Assembly (NCBI GenBank): GCA_029718625.1
Contig: CM056391.1
Coordinates: forward strand, 5,911,158-5,975,157
DNA from: Synaphobranchus kaupii
Taxonomy: Eukaryota; Chordata; Actinopteri; Anguilliformes; Synaphobranchidae
DNA length: 64,000 bases
Reading direction: 5' to 3'
The notes under the pieces: model-generated
What the model was told of the DNA's origin: nothing
What the model saw: only the letters and a program-made list of their open reading frames with translations
Databases searched by the model: none
Shown here: positions 47,964-59,519 of the stretch, piece by piece
How positions within the stretch are numbered: the first letter of the stretch is position 1
How the letters are laid out: the number at the start of each line of letters is the position of its first letter
Made by a program: the position numbers and the translations under genes

Positions 47964-48198
47964 AGTTTAACACAATGCAGGTTCGGCCATTTTCTGTCAT
48001 TCATTTTACACAGATGGTTTCAGGTTTCTCAGCAAATGGGACCAAACTGATTTCACCTGTCACGTTTGTAATTGAATCAATACCTCTTTCAATTGGAATA
48101 ATTTGCCGTACAGTACATTCATCACAGTAAATTAAAGCATAAATGGGTCTGACTGAATTTCCTGGGGGCATTTAATTTTTAGGGCATACATAGATATT

Positions 48199-48233
48199 AC
48201 CCTCTTAAAGCCATAATTTGGCTTTAAGAGGGT
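48199..48233. repeat. Perfect 14-bp stem hairpin
   Basis: ACCCTCTTAAAGCC, a 7-nt ATAATTT loop, then GGCTTTAAGAGGGT. No T-run typical of a Pol III end follows. Function unknown. Confidence 0.8.
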
Positions 48234-48378
48234 GAATCGTACCTTCAGTAGATATGAAAAAGTCGAATTATGAACAATTAGCAGCTCATTACAATCAAGA
48301 GCTTGTTACTATGGTTGGAACAAAAACCAGCAGGATTCACACTGCAGAAACGCACTGTTCCCTACCCCTGTCCTATAG

Positions 48379-48547
48379 CAGAGGTGGATAGTCCAGGTTC
48401 AGAAAGTAAAACTCCACCCCAGTATTTTTTGTTTCAATCACCTGGATTTGCTAATTAGCACAATTCTTCAGCCAGGAGGTAGAACTAATTAGAGAAATCA
48501 GCTGACTGAGTTCATGGGTGGAAGAGTTCATGGATTTTATACCTCTG
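48379..48547. mobile_element. hAT-type MITE with perfect 8-bp target duplication
   Basis: Starts CAGAGGTGGATAGTCCAGG and ends TATACCTCTG, flanked on both sides by TCCTATAG. A deleted relative of the copy at 11801-11996, with which it shares TCAGAAAGTAAAA and CCTGGATTTGCTAATT. Confidence 0.92.
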
Positions 48548-48555
48548 TCCTATAG

Positions 48556-49964
48556 CACCTGCTGACTGAGTTTCATGCTGTCCTTATATTCATTAAAATT
48601 AATAATTATTAAAATCAGGTTGTAACAAAGTGCTGCTGTGGCTTTCCAAATTAAATTACATTGAACACATTTACTTGCATTTGTTTAATTGAGTAATGAT
48701 ATTCATACTGTTCTATATCCATTCAAAACTGCAAAATTCCATATTGAAGTTTACACAGTATAGTCACTTATTTCACCAAACACAACAACCTTTTATATTT
48801 CTTTCAGTGAAATTAATTTTTAATAATATATTACTTTAAACTGATTTACTTGCACTTCTTTCATTGAAACAATATTTAGATTTTTTTAAAATGTGTGAAT
48901 TTTTCTTTTTAATTATTCCAATAAAAAATTTTTTTCACACAGTAGAGTTAGGAGAACAGTAAGTGCCAGGGTGCAGCGCCCTCATTTATCAACATTGCGT
49001 AGAAAAGGTTCTTAATTCACTTGTACGGAGAAAATGTAGAATGTTTGTACAACACTCGTGCGAACAAAAGCGGAAACATTCCCGGATAAATCATGCAAAT
49101 GGTTCTTAAGCAAGACCTTTGGTTTCTGGCAAAACTTCTTCAAAAGGCCTGCATACTTTACTGAATCTGCCCTCTCAACAATTGTTGCACAAATATGATA
49201 TTATGCAAATCGAAGATATTGGAGCTAAATTGTGTGATTTTCATGAACATTTGAATATTTGGAATATTTTAGGAATGTTTTAGGAATGTTTTAGGAATGG
49301 AATAAACCGTGTCGCTGTAATAAACACCCGTTACCTCACACATTGCTTGCATGTTATGCAGTACCTCTCCCTGTCAGACTTCCAGTTTTCAGTTGCTTTT
49401 TTAAAAAGCGGCACATATCAATGGCAAGATATAGCTTGCCATTTAACTTGCCTAACAGAATAATTTTTGTCGTATTTTACAAGAAAACAACTCTGCATAC
49501 AGTAAATATTAATTTTTAGCAGTATAACCAACTTAACCCTGCTTCCATTCTGAACAAGCGTCGATGTAGATATTTTCTGTATAGACCTATGAGTGAATGG
49601 GGAAACTCACTACATAACCCAGTAATTGAACCCGACAATGACGCAGGTTGCATGTGTGAAAGGGGCTTTATATTTGTCGTGAAACAGCAGTGTCAGTGTG
49701 GCGGTCTAGGCTACACACTGACCTTTGACCTACCCTTCTGACTCACAAAAACACTCTTGTATGAGAACCCTGCAAAATTATGTTGCTTAAGTAAAAATGG
49801 GAAACGGTTACAAACACAACCCAAGTCCTACTTGGATTTAAAAATCTTAACTTTATTGAAAACGCAAAAATGTCAGCAACTAATTTCTTGTATCTTCACC
49901 ACTATATCTGCTGTTATTCCTGGCTGCTCTGTAATTGTTTGCATTCAACCACTTACCACCTTTT
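48556..49964. other. AT-rich intergenic stretch, no gene
   Basis: No coding signal, transposon termini or tandem repeats beyond a small TTTTAGGAATG triplication at 49267-49300. Confidence 0.5.
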
Positions 49965-49984
49965 CCATAAAGCCTAGCCTACTA

Positions 49985-50262
49985 CACTGCCTGGCCAAAA
50001 AAAAGTCGCACACTAATATTTTGTTGGACTGCCTTTAGCTTTGATTACGGCGTGCATTTGTCGTGGCATTGTTTCGACAACCTTATGCAACGTCACAACA
50101 TTCAAGTACTCAGCTGACTTCATTTTATTGCTGCATAACATTGCTGAGCCTAGACCTGACCAATTGAAGCAACCCCATATCATAACACTGCCTCCAGAGG
50201 CTTGTATAGTGGGCACTATGCATGACGGGTGCAACTGCGACTTTTCTTTTGGCCAGGCAGTG
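49985..50262 (-). mobile_element. Internally deleted Tc1-like element, TA target duplication
   Basis: CACTGCCTGGCCAAAAAAAAG and CTTTTGGCCAGGCAGTG are inverted ends flanked by TA. On the minus strand 50013-50234 retains a transposase fragment containing GGSVMIWGCF, the segment before the second catalytic Asp of Tc1 DDE enzymes. The catalytic residues themselves are deleted. Confidence 0.88.
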
Positions 50263-50337
50263 TATTTACAAAGCCATGTATAAATAAGATATATTTAAAC
50301 AAAGTAGATGACCTTGCATTGACACTGTGCAGATGAG

Positions 50338-50860
50338 GACCTGAGTACTATGAAGCGAGATTAAGGGGATAGCGAGCTAAATTAAGCTTCAACCCTGGGT
50401 TTTCTGTATCACGAAGCCGACTCACTTTTAATCGGGGTATATTGCCATGGCAACTTACTCTGCACAGCTAACCTGCTCCTTTTTATGTTCATGATATCGG
50501 ATTGAAACATAAAAGCACCGCCATTAACCAATCAACTCTGTGGCTGTGGAAAAAGGCGTCTCCGTTCCAAAGGATCCTGTACAGACCATGCTGCACCGCT
50601 ATAGGCTCGTTGTTGCAAACACCGCCCCTTTTATGGGAACGCGCACAAAACCCTGGCTATGTTAAGCTTCCTTCATAGTATACCCCCATCTATATACCTC
50701 CATCTATATACCCCCCATCTATATACTAAGATAGCTGGATAACTGCATTGAGTAAAACCTGGAAGAGCCCTTTTTACTTTAGTCCGATTTGGGAGGGTTC
50801 CGGGTTTTATCCGGTGCAGTTATCCAGCTAACTCCGTAATCCTGCTTTGTGAAATACCCC
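50338..50860. mobile_element. Nested MITE with TGCTTTGTGAAATACCCC end
   Basis: Left GAGTACTATGAAGCGAGATT and right AATCCTGCTTTGTGAAATAC are imperfect inverted repeats. The right end recalls the termini of the element at 8877-10296. No coding frame. Confidence 0.5.
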
Positions 50861-51721
50861 CCATGGATATTTCTTCCTAATGCTCATGGGGCCAAGAGTA
50901 CCTCCACCACAGATCTCACAGAGCCAAGTCAGAAAGTCGTTATTTCATGTGCGGCTTTTGCCAAGCCACCAATCGACCAGCAGAGGTCACTAGAGAGCGA
51001 TGAAACACAGACCCCTGACCAACTGAACCCTCTCATACCCTGGGAAACTCAATCGCCCTACGGAGCTGCAGGCCCCAAGTCTGTACTGGCATGGTACGGA
51101 TGCCATCCCCAAATGAGACCTGTGGTGGAGGTACACTTGGTCCTGTGAGCATTAGCCCTAACCTAAAAGGTGTCAATGTAAGGTCATCTACTTTGTTTAA
51201 ATCCATCTTATTTATACATTGTTTTGTAAATGGTAGGCTAGGCTTATGGAGGCTATAAGGTGCTTAAGTGGCTGCATGTAAAGAGGCCAGGTGGCCGATG
51301 GAGCCACGGTTGGAACTGACACAATCGGGATTCGATTTGAGACCGTGGGGCTGGTCGTGCACCATAGCATGGTGCTTTAACCAGATGAGGCCCCTGGCTG
51401 GCCTCTTCTGGGGTATTTTGGCCCCCGGCTGGCCTCTTCTGGGGTATTTTGGCCCCAGCAGATTTAGATATTTATAGAAGTTTCTCCAGTGAAAGATTTG
51501 CTCTTGAGAGGGCGAAAAACCACAGAGACTTCCCTGTCAGTAGAAAGCCAAATTGCCAAATTAGATCGCCGAATTAAGTCTGAATTAAGAGAAGATAAAA
51601 AGTGGAAAATTCCCTCTCTGCTCTGTAAATGGCAGCAAAAGTTTCACTTCAAGAGCAAATATGGTTCCTAATTAGAGAAGCTAAACTAACAAAATAATCA
51701 GCAGCGTGACAAATGAAAAGC

Positions 51722-53340
51722 TAAAGAACAGCTCCAGCTACAGGTCCCACTCCATCTCTAAAGAACAGCTCCAGCTACAGGTCCCACTCCATCTCTAAAG
51801 AACAGCTCCAGCTACAGGTCCACTCCATCTCTAAAGAACAGCTCCAGCTACAGGTCCCACTCCATCTCTAAAGAACAGCTCCAGCTACAGGTCCACTCCA
51901 TTTCTAAAGAACAGCTCCAGCTACAGGTCCCACTCCATCTCTAAAGAACAGCTCCAGCTACAGGTCCACTCCATCTCTAAAGAACAGCTCCAGCTACAGG
52001 TCCACTCCATTTCTAAAGAACAGCTCCAGCTACAGGTCCACTCCATCTCTAAAGAACAGCTCCAACTACAGGTCCCACTCCATCTCTAAAGAACAGCACC
52101 AGCTACAGGTCCACTCCATCTCTAAAGAACAGCTCCAGCTACAGGTCCCACTCCATCTCTAAAGAACAGCTCCAGCTACAGGTCCACTCCATCTCTAAAG
52201 AACAGCTCCAGCTACAGGTCCACTCCATCTCTAAAGAACAGCTCCAGCTACAGGTCCACTCCATCTCTAAAGAACAGCTCCAGCTACAGGTCCACTCCAT
52301 CTCTAAAGAACAGCTCCAGCTACAGGTCCCACTCCATCTCTAAAGAACAGCTCCAGTTACAGGTCCACTCCATTTCTAAAGAACAGCTCCAGCTACAGGT
52401 CCACTCTATCTCTAAAGAACAGCTCCAGCTACAGGTCCCACTCCATCTCTAAAGAACAGCTCCAGCTACAGGTCCACTCCATCTCTAAAGAACAGCCCCA
52501 GCTACAGGTCCACTCCATCTCTAAAGAACAGCTCCAGCTACAGGTCCACTCCATCTCTAAAGAACAGCTCCAGCTACAGGTCCACTCCATCTCTAAAGAA
52601 CAGCTCCAGCTACAGGTCCACTCCATCTCTAAAGAACAGCTCCAGCTACAGGTCCCACTCCATCTCTAAAGAACAGCTCCAGTTACAGGTCCACTCCATT
52701 TCTAAAGAACAGCTCCAGCTACAGGTCCACTCTATCTCTAAAGAACAGCTCCAGCTACAGGTCCCACTCCATCTCTAAAGAACAGCTCCAGCTACAGGTC
52801 CACTCCATCTCTAAAGAACAGCCCCAGCTACAGGTCCACTCCATCTCTAAAGAACAGCTCCAGCTACAGGTCCACTCCATCTCTAAAGAACAGCCCCAGC
52901 TACAGGTCCACTCCATCTCTAAAGAACAGCCCCAGCTACAGGTCCACTCCATCTCTAAAGAACAGCTCCAGCTACAGGTCCACTCCATCTCTAAAGAACA
53001 GCTCCAGCTACAGGTCCACTCCATCTCTAAAGAACAGCTCCAGCTACAGGTCCACTCCATCTCTAAAGAACAGCTCCAGCTACAGGTCCACTCCATCTCT
53101 AAAGAACAGCTCCAGCTACAGGTCCACTCCATCTCTAAAGAACAGCTCCAGCTACAGGTCCCACTCCATCTCTAAAGAACAGCTCCAGCTACAGGTCCAC
53201 TCCATCTCTAAAGAACAGCTCCAGCTACAGGTCCACTCCATCTCTAAAGAACAGCTCCAGCTACAGGTCCCACTCCATCTCTAAAGAACAGCTCCAGCTA
53301 CAGGTCCACTCCATCTCTAAAGAACAGCTCCAGCTCCAGC
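51722..53340. repeat. 36-37 bp tandem array, about 45 copies
   Basis: The unit TCTAAAGAACAGCTCCAGCT plus ACAGGTCCACTCCATC is 36 bp, or 37 bp where GGTCCCACTCC occurs. Blocks of several units are themselves duplicated (52320-52470 resembles 52640-52790). The 36-bp period opens a minus-strand frame of MEWTCSWSCSLE repeats, judged non-coding. Confidence 0.97.
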
Positions 53341-53392
53341 TATATACTGCATCACTAATGACCTGACATCTAATGAGCCCCCTAGAGCAGGG

Positions 53393-54310
53393 CCGGCGCT
53401 AGCGGGTGTGCAGTGGGTGCAATTGCACCCGGGCCCATGGATGAGAGGCCCGTTGCTGTCTGATGTTAAAAGTGAGACAGCACTGTCTATCCTACTTAGA
53501 AAATCAGTCAAATCAACGAGTGACAATTTGTTTGTTGGGGGCGGGGAACGCGCAGAGTATTATCCAATAGCAATATTTGCAATATTTGAAAGTAACGCAC
53601 TAGTAACCAATTAGAAAATCACCTGCACGCGTGACGTATACTGCGCGAGCCATCCACACTTTCTGTGTGTGAGAACAGGAATGTTAGCCTTTGCTTCGAA
53701 TGCAAAAAAAAATGCAAAAAAGTAAATCTGGAAATGAGAAAAGGAAAGAACTTAAACGACAACTGGAAAATACGAAAAAAGAGGCAGAAAATGCTAAACG
53801 GGTTTACGAGTCATAGCAAAAGGCCTTGCCCAAAAAATTGACATTTTTCCCACCTTCACAGAGCATCGCACACGGCGAGACAACAGCGGATGAGCCTTTG
53901 AATGGAGAAGAAAAGTTTAGAGTGAACTTTTTCAATTGCTTGTTGGACACAGTTATTAAGGAGGCAGAGGAACGTTTTTCTTTCTTTAACGAATTCAACC
54001 GTCTTTTTGCAGTTTTGTTTAACATCAAAATTACTGGAGATAATCCAATAGTCTGCAACGACCTTGCCTTGTTTTTGGGAGACATTAACGGCAGCGACTT
54101 GGCCACAGAAATAAAATTCCTTTCTCATCTACTGCCTGCTGAAGTCAACAATCCCTTTGAAGTACTACAGTATTTGGTCGAGAGAGATATGAAATGTGCT
54201 TTCCCAAATACAGTGATTGGATTGCAAGTAGGGGAGACTGGGGACAGTTGCAACAAGGGACAGTTGCAACAGTATCTTATTCCTCCAATCAGAAACATGC
54301 TAGAATGATG
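53393..54310 (+). mobile_element. hAT-superfamily transposon remnant with partial transposase
   Basis: CAGGGCCGGCGCTAGCGGG at the left is a typical hAT-type end. At about 53700 a short frame reads MQKSKSGNEKRKELKRQL then stops. The frame 53826-54308 encodes FRVNFFNCLLDTVIKEAEERF and DLALFLGDINGSDLATEIKF, which resemble the central region of hAT transposases related to ZMYM-type domesticated proteins. The BED/TTF finger, most catalytic residues, the dimerisation domain and the right terminus are absent, so it is a dead fragment. Confidence 0.75.
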
Positions 54311-54805
54311 ACACTCCATACTACACATGCTCAATTAGACCCTCTCTCCATCAGGAAGAAAGGAGCCACATTCAACCTTTGCTTCTACATTTATTGACAA
54401 AGGCTTGTTTTGGAGGTATGAAAGTAATTTTGTTCACAAGCTATATTTTTGTCATACTGTCCTGACCTTTTGTATGAATTAATCCAAACTTACTTAGTTT
54501 GAATCATTGGTTTGTTGATTTCTCTGTGACATGATTAGCATGTGTCAGTGTCATTGTGTCATGTACTTTTCCCACCTTATATGGGTTGCCAGGCTTTTCA
54601 GGGTAGAGGCGGTATGTCACCGTTTTATTAGCACTCGTTAGCTTAACCAAATATTCCGTTTAGTCCCACACAATTTTCCGTCTGACGTTTTTGCGCCTCA
54701 GAGAATATTGTTCAGAACCAGGTAACCTGTGGCAGGATTACAGTAGAGCACAGTTCTGCTTTGCATTACCTTATGAAAATGGCTCATCATTCAGTGTTGA
54801 CTCAC

Positions 54806-54950
54806 CTGGGGAACTCACCTGGCTGATGGCTCTCTGGGAAACTCACCTGGCTGATGGCTCTCTGGGAAACTCACCTGGCTGATGGCTCTCTGGGAAACTC
54901 ACCTGGCTGATGGCTCTCTGGGAAACTCACCTGGCTGATGGCTCTCGAGA
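54806..54950. repeat. 28-bp tandem repeat, 5 copies
   Basis: CTCACCTGGCTGATGGCTCT plus CTGGGAAA, near-perfect copies. Confidence 0.93.
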
Positions 54951-55156
54951 GCCAGTTCTTGAGATATAAACGTCCTTTTGCATAAGTTTTTCATCAGATG
55001 TCAACAATACAACAATAACACGCAATGAGATTCAAATGTGTAGGAAATGATGAAAACTCACCGACAGAAGGTAAACTTTGCCAAATATCAGAGTCACCAG
55101 CAGGCAAAACCTAAAATGGAAATCATGGATAAACCAGTTATCATGGCTCAATTGTG

Positions 55157-55233
55157 TATATAAAGAGCACCTACAAAGCTACTCACATACAAATCAAACT
55201 TCAATCGCTAGGCTACTCCTGCTTGACCAAAAG
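55157..55233 (+). promoter_or_regulatory. Candidate TATA promoter and first noncoding exon
   Basis: TATATAAAG (55157-55165) is a strong TATA box. About 30 bp downstream a transcript could start near 55188, and ACCAAAAG followed by GTAAGT (55234) is a near-consensus splice donor. There is no ATG between TATA and donor, so the exon would be untranslated. Next candidate exons are at 57453 and 59352. Motif evidence only. Confidence 0.35.
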
Positions 55234-55375
55234 GTAAGTCTGAACTTTCTAGAATTAATTTATGCCTGTCTAATGTCAACATGCCATGCATTTTGTCATT
55301 TCAAAGAACTCCAAATCACATTTAAAATATATAGTGTGTAAGGCATTACAGTAGTTTTCTTTCCAAATACAGTAC

Positions 55376-57055
55376 TGAATTAAAACTTATTTTTAACCAC
55401 TCCACAGATTTCATGTTAGCAAACTATAGTGTTGGCAAGTCAGTTAGGACATCTACTTTGTGCATGACACAAGTAATTTTTCCAACAATTATTTACAGAC
55501 AGATTATTTCACCTTTAATTCACTATGTCACAATTCCAGTGGGTCAGAAGTTTACATACACTACGTTGACTGTGCCTTTAAATTTTTTATATTTGGTCAC
55601 ATATCCTTTGCATGCCATGACTTCCTGATGTTTGTGACCCAACAGCATCAAAAGACTCTTGATATCTTATTTTCTGCTCTTACAATGTCTCTGCATTTGA
55701 ATGGATCTCTATGGGAATTGGGGGGCGGGACTAGATTTAGCTGTAAATTATGCTGGAACAGTATACATGATTGGTAAAATGGCTGTAAGTCATCAAGGTT
55801 CTGAGGTATCAAACGAGCCTCAAACCATCACTCTGCTGCCAGATATGCAGTAGATATGGATGGATCACTTTAAGGGTTGTTTCTTCTGACAAATTTTCCT
55901 ATTGAACTCTATGGAAAAATAAGTCAGGAGAAGAAACCCTTCAAGTTATCCATTCATATCAGTGGCGGCTCCTGAGCTGAAAATTGGGGAGGCAGAAAAC
56001 TTCCCTTTAAACTGATTATTGGTCTTAATCATTTTTCAATCAGTTTCCTTGATTAACAATAGGCTACATCAGCGTTTAATTCACCAATTACTCAATGCCA
56101 TCAAATGTAGCCAGTTCTTCTCAATGAGGCTATTAGGCAAGTAATAAAATTATTTTCACTTGCATCGCATAATTGTGCACATTTTAATCAACATTATAAT
56201 TGTGGATACATGTGCTCTTCGTTCTCCGCACTCTTAATTACGAAAATATTCATGGAAATTAAACGATCTGAAAGCTCAGCTTTTGTTAGATTCTTTTTTA
56301 TTGCAGGTTTAGCACAACCTCATCTTTTGTTAGATTATTTTAAAAAAATAATTAAAAAAATTATCTAACAAAAGCTGAGCTTTAAGATCGTTTAATTTCC
56401 ATGGATATTTTCGGAATTAAGAGTGCGGAGAACGAAGAGCACATGTATCCACAATTATAATGTTGATTAAAATGTGCACAATTTTGCGATGCAAGTTAAA
56501 ATAATTTTATTACTTGCCTAATAGCCTAATTGAGGAGAACTGGCTACATTTGATGGCATTGAGTAATTGGTGAATTAAACGCTGATGTAGCCTATTGTTA
56601 ATCAAGGAAACTGATTGAAAAATGATTAAGACCAATAATCAGTTTAAAGGGAAGTTTTCTGCCTCCCCAATTTTCAGCTCAGGAGCCGCCACTGATTCAT
56701 ATCTACTGTATTTCTTGCAGCAGAGTGATGGTTTGAGGCTCGTTTGATACCTCAGACCCTTGATGACTAGCAGCCATTTTACCAACCATGGGTTCCATAC
56801 TGTTCCAGCATAATTTACAGCTAAATCTAGTCCCACCCCCCAATTCCCATAGAGATCCATTCAAATGCAGAGAAGTTATAGTATCGTTTGTAAGAGTACC
56901 AGAAAATAAGATATCAAGAGTCTTTTGATGTTGTTGGGTCACAGACATCAGGACGTCATGGCATGCAAAGGATATGTGACCAAATATAAAAAGTTTGAAG
57001 GCACAGTCAACTTAGTGTATGTAAACTTCTGACCCACTGGAATTGTGATATAGTA
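55376..57055. mobile_element. Sleeping Beauty/SALT-like Tc1 terminal repeat within an inverted-repeat element
   Basis: 55376-55585 matches the known IR/DR terminal repeat of Sleeping Beauty-type salmonid Tc1 elements. Landmarks are AACCACTCCACAGATTTC, GGACATCTACTTTGTGCATG and the inner direct repeat CAGTGGGTCAGAAGTTTACA. The inner part is repeated inverted at about 56990-57050. Between them are two inverted copies of the dispersed repeat (55630-55951 and 56703-56990). No transposase gene remains. Confidence 0.8.
55960..56694. mobile_element. 735-bp hAT fold-back element with perfect ATTCATAT target duplication
   Basis: Begins CAGTGGCGGCTCCTGAGCTG and ends with its complement. The arms of about 330 bp are almost perfectly inverted around a short AT-rich loop. 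ATTCATAT lies immediately outside both ends (55952-55959 and 56695-56702). No coding frame. Confidence 0.93.
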
Positions 57056-57209
57056 AACTGTGGTGTGTAAACTGGAGATGAAGGTGAACCTGTAGTACAC
57101 TGTGGGAGAGTGGTCCAGAGTTTGCGGCTATAAGAACGGAAAGCGGTATTGGAACTGAAATGGTCCTCTGGGGCCGTGACGTGTCATTATTGGTTTGTAA
57201 GGTCCAAGC

Positions 57210-57290
57210 CTTTCTGTTATGTCGGCTCTTCCAAAAAGCTGTGTAAGTCTCTCTGGATAAGAGTGTCTGCTAAGTATTGTACTGTAATGT
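57210..57290 (-). repeat. Teleost interspersed-repeat core fragment
   Basis: TCTCTGGATAAGAGTGTCTG followed by CTAAGTATTGTACTGTAATG is complementary in layout to the fragment at 33536-33597. Confidence 0.5.
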
Positions 57291-57452
57291 CCTTAGGTGC
57301 CAGCCCGTGCTTTTAAAAACTGACAATAAAGTTTTAAAATCAATGATGAAACTGATTATAGCATTATCTGTAATTCTATGTCTTTGCTTTAACTTTTTGA
57401 TAGTAGTGCATTCGTTTTTATAACCATGTTCATTATGTAACCTGTGGTTCAG

Positions 57453-57553
57453 ATGACCCTGGCTTTAGTTACAGCATTGCTGTGGTCTCCAGATTACACA
57501 CGAAGGCCACCATCTTTGTGCTGTGTCTCCTTGGAATCAGCCTGGTCCTTGTA
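57453..57553 (+). CDS. Candidate internal exon encoding a membrane-spanning segment
   Basis: Flanked by TGTGGTTCAG and GTAAGTTTTT. Read in phase 1 it gives DPGFSYSIAVVSRLHTKATI followed by FVLCLLGISLVLV, a basic juxtamembrane segment then a hydrophobic helix, as in a type II membrane protein. Read from its own ATG the frame closes in the splice junction. The family is not recognised. It would join in phase 0 to the candidate exon at 59352. Low confidence: single exon, no homology shown. Confidence 0.3.
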
Positions 57554-57974
57554 GTAAGTTTTTGCTTTATTTAACTATTTAACTACTATAAACGCTATAA
57601 AGGTATCTATTTACGGTATATGTGAGCAGGCTCAGGTCACATGCTGAAATGTGCAGTCTTTGATACATGTTGCATTGTACAGGTGCCATCAGTCCATATG
57701 GGGGTATTATTGTCTCTAAAATAAATATAAAGTATGAACCTTCCACAAATAAAATGAGATTCACAAATATTTTTTGTAACTTACAAATAAAATAATTGGT
57801 TCACAAATATGTTTTTGCACCCACAAACAAATCTCTCCTTTTGTTGTGACCATAAGTTGCAGCTTGTACAGCTCTTCTCCAATGCTAACGGATAGTACAA
57901 ATATAAGAGGATGTGGATGTGGTTTCACCTTGATCCAAAGTTTGAAGGCTTCATTCGTTGTTCAAAGAGAAAGC

Positions 57975-59306
57975 CATTAGGTAGGGTGAGAGGCAGAGAG
58001 GGTGAGAGGGTGAGAGGCAGAGGCAGAGAGGGTGAGAGGGTGAGAGGCAGAGAGGGTGAGAAGCAGAGAGGCAGAGTGGGTGAGAGGGTGAGAGGCAGAG
58101 TGGGTGAGAGGCAGAGAGGGTGAGAGGCAGAGTGGGTGAGTGGGTGAGAGGCAGAGTGGGTGAGAGGCAGAGAGGGTGAGAGGCAGAGAGGGTGAGAGGG
58201 TGAGAGGCAGAGAGGGTGAGAGGCAGAGAGGGTGAGAGGCAGAGAGGGTGAGAGGCAGAGTGGGTGAGAGGCAGAGAGGGTGAGAGGCAGAGTGGGTGAG
58301 TGGGTGAGAGGCAGAGTGGGTGAGAGGCAGAGAGGGTGAGAGGCAGAGAGGGTGAGAGGGTGAGAGGCAGAGAGGGTGAGAGGCAGAGAGGCAGAGTGGG
58401 TGAGAGGCAGAGAGGGTGAGAGGCAGAGAGGGTGAGAGGCAGAGAGGGTGAGAGGCAGAGAGGGTGAGAGGCAGAGAGGCAGAGTGGGTGAGAGGCAGAG
58501 AGGGTGAGAGGCAGAGAGGGTGAGAGGCAGAGAGGGTGAGAGGCAGAGAGGGTGAGTGGGTGAGAGGCAGAGTGGGTGAGAGGCAGAGAGGCTGAGAGGC
58601 AGAGAGGGTGAGAGGCAGAGAGGGTGAGAGGCAGAGAGGGTGAGAGGCAGAGTGGGTGAGAGGCAGAGTGGGTGAGAGGCAGAGAGGCAGAGTGGGTGAG
58701 AGGCAGAGAGGGTGAGAGGCAGAGTGGGTGAGAGGCAGAGTGGGTGAGAGGCAGAGAGGCAGAGTGGGTGAGAGGCAGAGAGGGTGAGAGGCAGAGAGGG
58801 TGAGAGGCAGAGAGGGTGAGAGGCAGAGAGGCTGAGAGGCAGAGAGGGTGAGAGGCAGAGAGGGTGAGAGGCAGAGAGGGTGAGAGGCAGAGTGGGTGAG
58901 AGGCAGAGTGGGTGAGAGGCAGAGAGGGTGAGAGGCAGAGAGGGTGAGAGGCAGAGTGGGTGAGAGGCAGAGTGGGTGAGAGGCAGAGAGGGTGAGAGGC
59001 AGAGTGGGTGAGAGGCAGAGTGGGTGAGAGGCAGAGTGGGTGAGAGGCAGAGAGGCAGAGTGGGTGAGAGGCAGAGTGGGTGAGAGGCAGAGTGGGTGAG
59101 AGGCAGAGTGGGTGAGAGGCAGAGAGGCAGAGAGGGTGAGAGGCAGAGAGGGTGAGAGGCAGAGTGGGTGAGAGGCAGAGTGGGTGAGAGGCAGAGTGGG
59201 TGAGAGGCAGAGTGGGTGAGAGGCAGAGTGGGTGAGAGGCAGAGTGGGTGAGAGGCAGAGTGGGTGAGAGGCAGAGTGGGTGAGAGGCAGAGTGGGTGAG
59301 AGGCAG
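57975..59306. repeat. Purine-rich VNTR GGGTGAGAGGCAGAGT/A, 1.3 kb
   Basis: Units of 16 bp (GGGTGAGAGGCAGAGA or -AGT) with 8-bp partial units and higher-order duplications. Nearly pure purine on the + strand, so triplex formation is possible. A 448-codon minus-strand frame (Leu/Ser/Pro/His repeats) is an artefact of repetition. Confidence 0.97.
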
Positions 59307-59351
59307 AGGGACATAGGCAGCATGATTTGTGTGATTTGTGTTTGTTTTCAG

Positions 59352-59428
59352 GCTAATTCATCTGTCCAATGTCCTATGCACTCTACAGGATCTGCTATAC
59401 AGTCTGCTTTTACACCAGTTTGGGGGTA
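59352..59428 (+). CDS. Candidate exon following the membrane-segment exon
   Basis: Preceded by TTTGTTTTCAG and followed by GTAAGA, 77 bp. In phase 0 it reads ANSSVQCPMHSTGSAIQSAF then TPVWG, with an Asn-Ser-Ser glycosylation sequon just after the putative membrane helix. Phase agrees with the candidate exon at 57453-57553. No family recognised and no convincing downstream exon found; speculative. Confidence 0.25.
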
Positions 59429-59519
59429 AGACCCTGCCCTGCACCCCCCTCACCCAGGACCCTGAACGGAGACCCCGTCATGCAGCAATCAGCTTTCAAC
59501 ACTAAATTACATTGCTACT

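Larger units (their letters stand above)
49965..51249. mobile_element. Composite DNA element with about 80-bp inverted ends hosting two nested elements
   Basis: CATAAAGCCTAGCCTAC (49966) plus, after a nested Tc1 element, ATTTACAAAGCCATGTATAA through GTAGATGACCTTGCATTGACA (to 50330) is mirrored at 51170-51248. A second insert occupies about 50338-50860. The remaining core (50863-51170) has an open frame of 99 codons at 50849-51148 without recognisable domains. Confidence 0.65.

Noticed and set aside
51258..51350. Possible tRNA-derived SINE head
   Set aside because: Vague A-box and B-box resemblance (CTTAAGTGGC, GGATTCGATTTG) without a cloverleaf fold or recognisable tail.
52429..53132. MEWTCSWSCSLE repeat protein on the minus strand
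   Set aside because: Product of the 36-bp tandem array and broken wherever a 37-bp unit occurs.
57977..59323. 448-codon open frame on the minus strand (Leu/Ser/Pro/His-rich)
   Set aside because: Lies entirely in the purine VNTR; the 8/16-bp units produce it, with no domain, promoter or splice context.
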